Part shown: piece by piece, positions 56,101-62,100 of the stretch
Position numbering within the stretch: position 1 is the stretch's first letter
Layout: every line of letters starts with the position of its first letter
NCBI RefSeq assembly: GCF_019457885.1
Contig: NZ_JAHZST010000008.1
Location: forward strand, 1 to 64,000
From: Shewanella nanhaiensis
GTDB taxonomy: Bacteria > Pseudomonadota > Gammaproteobacteria > Enterobacterales > Shewanellaceae
Direction of reading: 5' to 3'
Length of the DNA: 64,000 nt
Notes under the pieces: generated by a model
Told to the model about the DNA's origin: nothing
The model's input: only the letters and a program-made list of their open reading frames with translations
Databases searched by the model: none
Translations under genes and position numbers: made by a program

Positions 56101-59100
56101 CAAGGAGAACTCTCATCTTTCCTTGATGGCGCTTTTACCTATATTACCGATCCACATATCTTAGCGGTTGGCCGTTATGATGGTGCTACCGAAACGGTGC
56201 TTTCTGAAGAACAGCAGTTTTATCTGAATGAGAATGCTGAAATAGGTATTAAGGGCAGAGGTTTTAGTCCATTTACCAGAGTGTATATTAATGACCGACC
56301 TGCTAATAATGTACGTCTTATTAAGCATGACCTTTTGGCGTTCGATCTTCCTTTATCAACATTAGGTGAGTTAACGATACGCGTAGAGAATGGTGAGCTG
56401 CTGACTCAATCTATTTCAGACTCCAGTCTTACCATTATCTTAGCGGATGACCTTGCGCTACAGCGACAGGCGATAGTCGTAGACCATGGTGATATTTTGG
56501 CCGGTTTTGATGCGGTCGCTCAGAGCGTTACTCTCTATAAGAGACAGAATCAGCGATTACTTCCTTTATCTGAATTGAACTTTACTAACCAGGTAAGCGC
56601 TCTGGCATTATCTGAGCAGTATCTGGCTGTTATGAAGTCTGATAATACCTTGCTCATTTATGATCTTAAGGAGCCAGTGACACCTGTAGAGATAAATCGA
56701 ATTTATCACTCGAGTTTCAACGAACAAACACGTATTAAGCTTGAAGAAAATAGCCTGCTAACTATTACAGGTTCAGAGTTAATGATTGGTAATGTATTTT
56801 CAACGGAAATACAAGCCATTGATTACCCAGTTGATGACGCTTTAATTGTCAGTGAGCATTTGTTAGTGATTAACAATGATAAGCTTTTTGCTTATCAAGC
56901 GAGTGAGCTTACACAGGCTGCCATTGAGCTACCGCTGCCATTAGTAGGAGCGAGTCAGTTAGTATTTAACAGCGGGCGTTTGTATGCGCTCTCTTCAACT
57001 AACATCGTATTATTAGATATTCACCAACTTGCGGGACATCAACTGATAAAGGTGATGGCTCATTTAGGTCTTCCATCGAACAGTATCAGTGTTGAGTTAA
57101 ATGGCGAACTCGCCCTGATTGAGCACTCAGATGTTGCTGTTATCTATGATATAAACCTAGATGGCTCTGGCTTGCAGTGGCAAGAAGTTGCCCGTTTAGA
57201 TGCCAACAATGGTATCTCCTCCATGGGCTTCGAAGGAGAGTATGTAAATTGGTTGGATGAGAGCTTAGAGCTTCATTTAGCACAGGTTCCTTTAGCAAAT
57301 CTATTTGTGATCACACCCTATGTCATCACAGAGCCTTACCCGACGATAAGGTTCACCTTTGCCGGTGAGGGAGAGTTGTGGCGTGATGTTCTAGTTCAGG
57401 CGACAAACCAATCGAATGTGGATATTGATGGATACACAGAAACTTTTGACGATGCTTTGTTATTTACCCCGCTTAATCCAGGTTTCACAATTGGAGACAG
57501 TGTTAAATTTGGTTTATTTAATTCGCCACTTCAACCCATTGATGGCGCCCAAGTTGATATTGATCTGCCCCTAGCGCTCGATACTCATCAGTTGTTTGGT
57601 GAACTCTTGCCTGAATTATACCAAGTGATACCTACCAGTACTGTCAGTGGGCGTTTAACTGAGTTTAGAGTTTCTGGCCGTCATTTAGATGAAGTAGAGC
57701 AGTTAGTTTTAGGTGCCACGACCTTGCATCCAGAGCAATTTGAGGTGAACTCTCAAGGAACTGAGCTTGTCTTTAATCTAGCGATTTCGCAGCCTGGTAT
57801 TATTAGCCTAACGGTGTTAAAAGCCGATTATTCAGAAACCTTAGTCGCGGCAGTCAAAGTTGATCAGGCACTTACACTAGAAAGTATTGCTACTAACAAC
57901 GCACAGGGACCACTAAGTTTATCTGATTCCGGCGGCGATCAACTTATTATTCAAGGTAAAGGGTTTAACGCTAACCTAGCTGTGTACCTTGTTGCTCCAG
58001 CGCTTGCTCAAGTTGAGGGACCCGCGACCCAACTAGATTACCGTGTTGAAGCTGGGGAGCTGATTATGAACACTCCTCGCGTATTCCCGAATGTTGCTTA
58101 TGAGTTGATAGTGGTTAAAGCAGAGACGGCTGAACGCCTGACGTCTGGAGTCGTGTTTGTTGGAATCGACGACACCAGACCCTCTTTGACAAGCTTGGCC
58201 GAACTTAACTATCGCGATCATGTAGTGGCTTTATTTGATGAAGATATTACTGCGACGGGTTACTTCGTACACTTAACACCGCTTGATTACAGTAGCAGTG
58301 CTGATATTGATGTGAGCGATAAGTTCATATTGTCACTATCGAATAATAAACTTGAACTTAGATTAGCGGACGGAGAGAGCTTAGCTCATAACGCTAAGTA
58401 TCGTCTTGTTATCCAAGGCATATCAGATTTAGCTGGGAATATGGTAAATAACCTCCCACCTGAGCTGGAATTAGGTAGGCTGGAAACGACGTTCTTAAGT
58501 GCCGATCGCTTAGCACCTAAAGAGCTGGAACTATATAGAGCGAGTGATAATGCTAAGGTGACCCCTGCTCTGGCGTTGACTCGAGGTCGAGAATATCAGT
58601 TTGTCGGTTCTGCTATCGATAACGTTGATCTTGATAATGAGATTCAGCTTTACTATCGATTTGCCTCAGATGGATTGCAGTTCAATGCTTATCAAGAGGT
58701 TACAACTAACTTCTCGATTGAAATTAAAGAGCATTTCCAGCAGTTAAAGATAAGAGTTAAAGCTGTAGATAGAGCGGGTAACTTCACAGAGAGGGAGTTT
58801 AACGCTGCAGTTATCGATCCCGTCATCGCGATTTCAGATCTTATTACTCAACCTGAAAAAGTTGAAGAGCTAACGAGTGCCTTATTAAAGGCGGAAGTAT
58901 CAGGTGATAGTGATTTAGTCTCGAGCGTCGATATGCAGGTAAATGGTCAATGGTTCCATGCTGATTATCATACGGCTGGGGATATTGGTATTGCCGCACT
59001 TAATTATTTGAATCCACGGTTGTCAGATATTGAACCATCGGAGCATATCCAGGTATTGATACGAGTTCGATACGGTTTTAGTGGCGTGAAGGAGGTTGTG

Positions 59101-62100
59101 AAGAGTTATCAGTTATACATGGATGCAACTTCACCTCAAATAAGTATCGTGTCACCTAAAGATGGCGATAAGTTACCGATAGGTGAAATGGCTGAGGTTG
59201 TTATTCAGTCATTTGATAAATATGGCATTGAAGATGTTCAGATCTCTGTCGATGGAGGAGCTTATCAGCCCCTTGCTCAAATAAATCTATTTCAGTTTAC
59301 GCCAACATCTGAAGATGTCGTCACGCTACAGGCCAAAGCGAGCGATCCTAATGGTAATTTAGGTTTCTCACAACTGGTAAGAGTCAATCCATTTGATCCC
59401 GCTAAAGGTGAGCCTGAGCTTTCGATATTAAGTCCAGATAATGGTGACAGTGCTAAAGAGGGCCAACAATTAGAACTTGAAGTCTTGATGAGACACATAG
59501 AGAAAGCTGAGCTTAAGTTACTCGTTGGAGCTGACAGTGATGACCCACGTAACCCTGCACCATCTGTTATTGAGCGTGCTGAGGGGGATCCTGAACGCTT
59601 CAAGTATCAGATGCAACTGCCTAATACTGATGAAAATATAGTGGTGTTACTGGAGCTCACAAGTGGTGATATGGTAGCCCGTAGCTTCTTAAATCTAGTG
59701 AGAGACACGGGTATCGAGGAGGAGGCAGATCTCATTCTGATACCTGATAATTTATTGCTCTCTGGTACTGGATTAAGGGTCATAGGTAAAGTACCAGCTC
59801 AGATGGATGACTTTAATCAGAGCTCAACTCTTGTTATCAAAGATGCTGAGGCGGCAGATAATGTTCTTCCGCTAGCCCCTATCGATCTTATTTTGCTTGT
59901 TTCGGCTGATGGGACTCAAGTTACAGTTAAGAGCCAGTTAGAGGATCTTTCTGGTCATAATCAGTTATCTGAAACAGTGATAACTAAGCAGGTTTATCTG
60001 AATGACTCTCCTGTTTCGACTATCGACCTTACTGGTTCGAGCGACCGAATTGTGGCTGTTTCTGAATCATTAGCAGTAGACAATGAGCAGACATGGGTTG
60101 GAATACAATCTAAACAAGCTGGGTTCACTATTCGTAAAGGCGATATGCAGGTCTTTGCTCATTCGAGTGGCGAGCTTCTCTCACTAGAGAGTCGGTCTGA
60201 TGGTGTTTATGGCGTATTTAGTGAACAGGGCGATCTAAGTCTGTTCATTTTAAGAGCCGAAGATGATGAGGTTAAGTCTCAGCTGGTCCGATTGTCTGGA
60301 GAGTTGCTTGGTCTAAATGGTGAGTTAGCTATTGTTCAACAAGGCCGACTAATTACAGGAATACATTTAGATGAGAGGCCTACTCCAATCATAGGTCATC
60401 AAATGGCCGATGATATTAGGGCTGTTTCAATTTGGAGAGATCAGATCTGGGTTCTTACCCAGGACAAACTTCAGCTCCTACAGCTAGATGAAATTGGGCA
60501 TAAGCTTAACCCTGTGGTGAGTTTCTTTATAACGAATCAAGATAGCCTTGCCGTCGGTGGCAAGGACATTTATCTATGGCGAAATGAGACGCTAAGTCAT
60601 TATACGCTGGCGGATAACTTAGACTTGGTACAGCTAAATGAAGTGAATGTTGGAGCCAAGGTTAGTGAGCCTCAGTTTGATGGGGATATTTTGTGGCTAA
60701 AGGGAATAGATTCGGTTCATGGTGGTAGTCATATTGCTGTTAGAGATGGCGAAGTTGTGGGGATTTTACCTTGGCAACAACCTATTAAGATTGGGGTTAA
60801 CCAATTATATAGAGTCAGTGGTCAGAGTGTAGATAGTTATAGGCTACTCACTCGACCTGAACAATTTGGAAGTTTAACGCTTGAAGAGTTAGCGACCGAG
60901 GTTGTGGTTAAAGGCGTTGAACCTGAACTGGCTGATGGACAACTTGTTGTGGCTGCGCAAAACGGTGAACCTATAGCGTACAGATGGCTAGATAAGCAGA
61001 GCATGGCTATTAGTCGTCATGAGATTGGCTCTGATACCGTTAGCATCTATATCAGTAAAGGTGAAACCAACGAGCTTATTTCAGTTTTCAATATTGATAA
61101 CGAGCCGCTGACTGATCTGGGGGCTATCGTGCCTCTCTTACCTACAAGTGTTGCGCAGGACGCAACACTTCCAATACATATTCAGTACCCTGCAGATAAC
61201 CGGATAATAAGCGCAAAAACGGATCAATTAACCTGGAAAAACAGTGTAAATTCAGGTGCGATTTGGTGGCAGGCAGCGCAATTAGGCAACTATCAGTTTG
61301 GTATTGATATCAACGGTCAAACCATGCCTTCGTCTCTGATAGAGATTAGAGATAATGATCCTGCTGAAGTAGAGTTGAGTATCACAGCCCCCTCTAATAA
61401 CAGCCGTTACAAAGAGGGAGACTGGCTTGAACTGAGGTATGTGACGGGAAATATCAGTCATGCTCAGTTTAAGCATGCAGAGCTTGTTATATCTGACTTT
61501 AATGGTAATGAGCTGACTCGGTTACTCAGTGATGCTGTGTCTGGTCAGCTTTCAGTCAAACTGGCTGCAAACGATCAACAGGAAACTTATACCTTACGAG
61601 TTAGAAGTTATTTCGGTGAGCACTATGACTATGTTGAAGATTCAATAGGGATAAGGGTGATTCCTCAGCGGATAAAGCCTAGCTTTGAACTTTATGGTGT
61701 CGGGGAGCGTGTTTATGCTCACAGTCGCTTGCAATTAGGGACTAAGAGCCAAAGTGATGATACTGGAACAGCAGAGATAACAGTCAAAGATGCTGATGAT
61801 AATATTCTGGTTAGTGGCGTTGAGCCCGTTAGCTTTACCGTTCCTTTAACCGATAGTTTAACTGTGGAAGCGACGCTACAAGATGGCTTAGGCAATATTA
61901 GTGAGCAGAGTAAGCTGGTCTTGGTTGCTGAACCCTATAAGTTAACGCTTTTAGAACGTCAGTTTAGTTATGATCATATGCTCAAAGCTACAGATCAGAC
62001 TTATTATTTTTCAGGGCAAGACCTGCTTAATGAGCAAGGTCAACTTATACACAAGTTTGATGCTCAGGTATTGGCTGCCATTCACCTTGAAGATCGCTGG

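Noticed and set aside
44800..58500. Several separate genes instead of one giant gene
   Set aside because: The frame of 35164 continues through all domain junctions with no stop, and no internal start with a convincing ribosome binding site at a domain boundary was seen.
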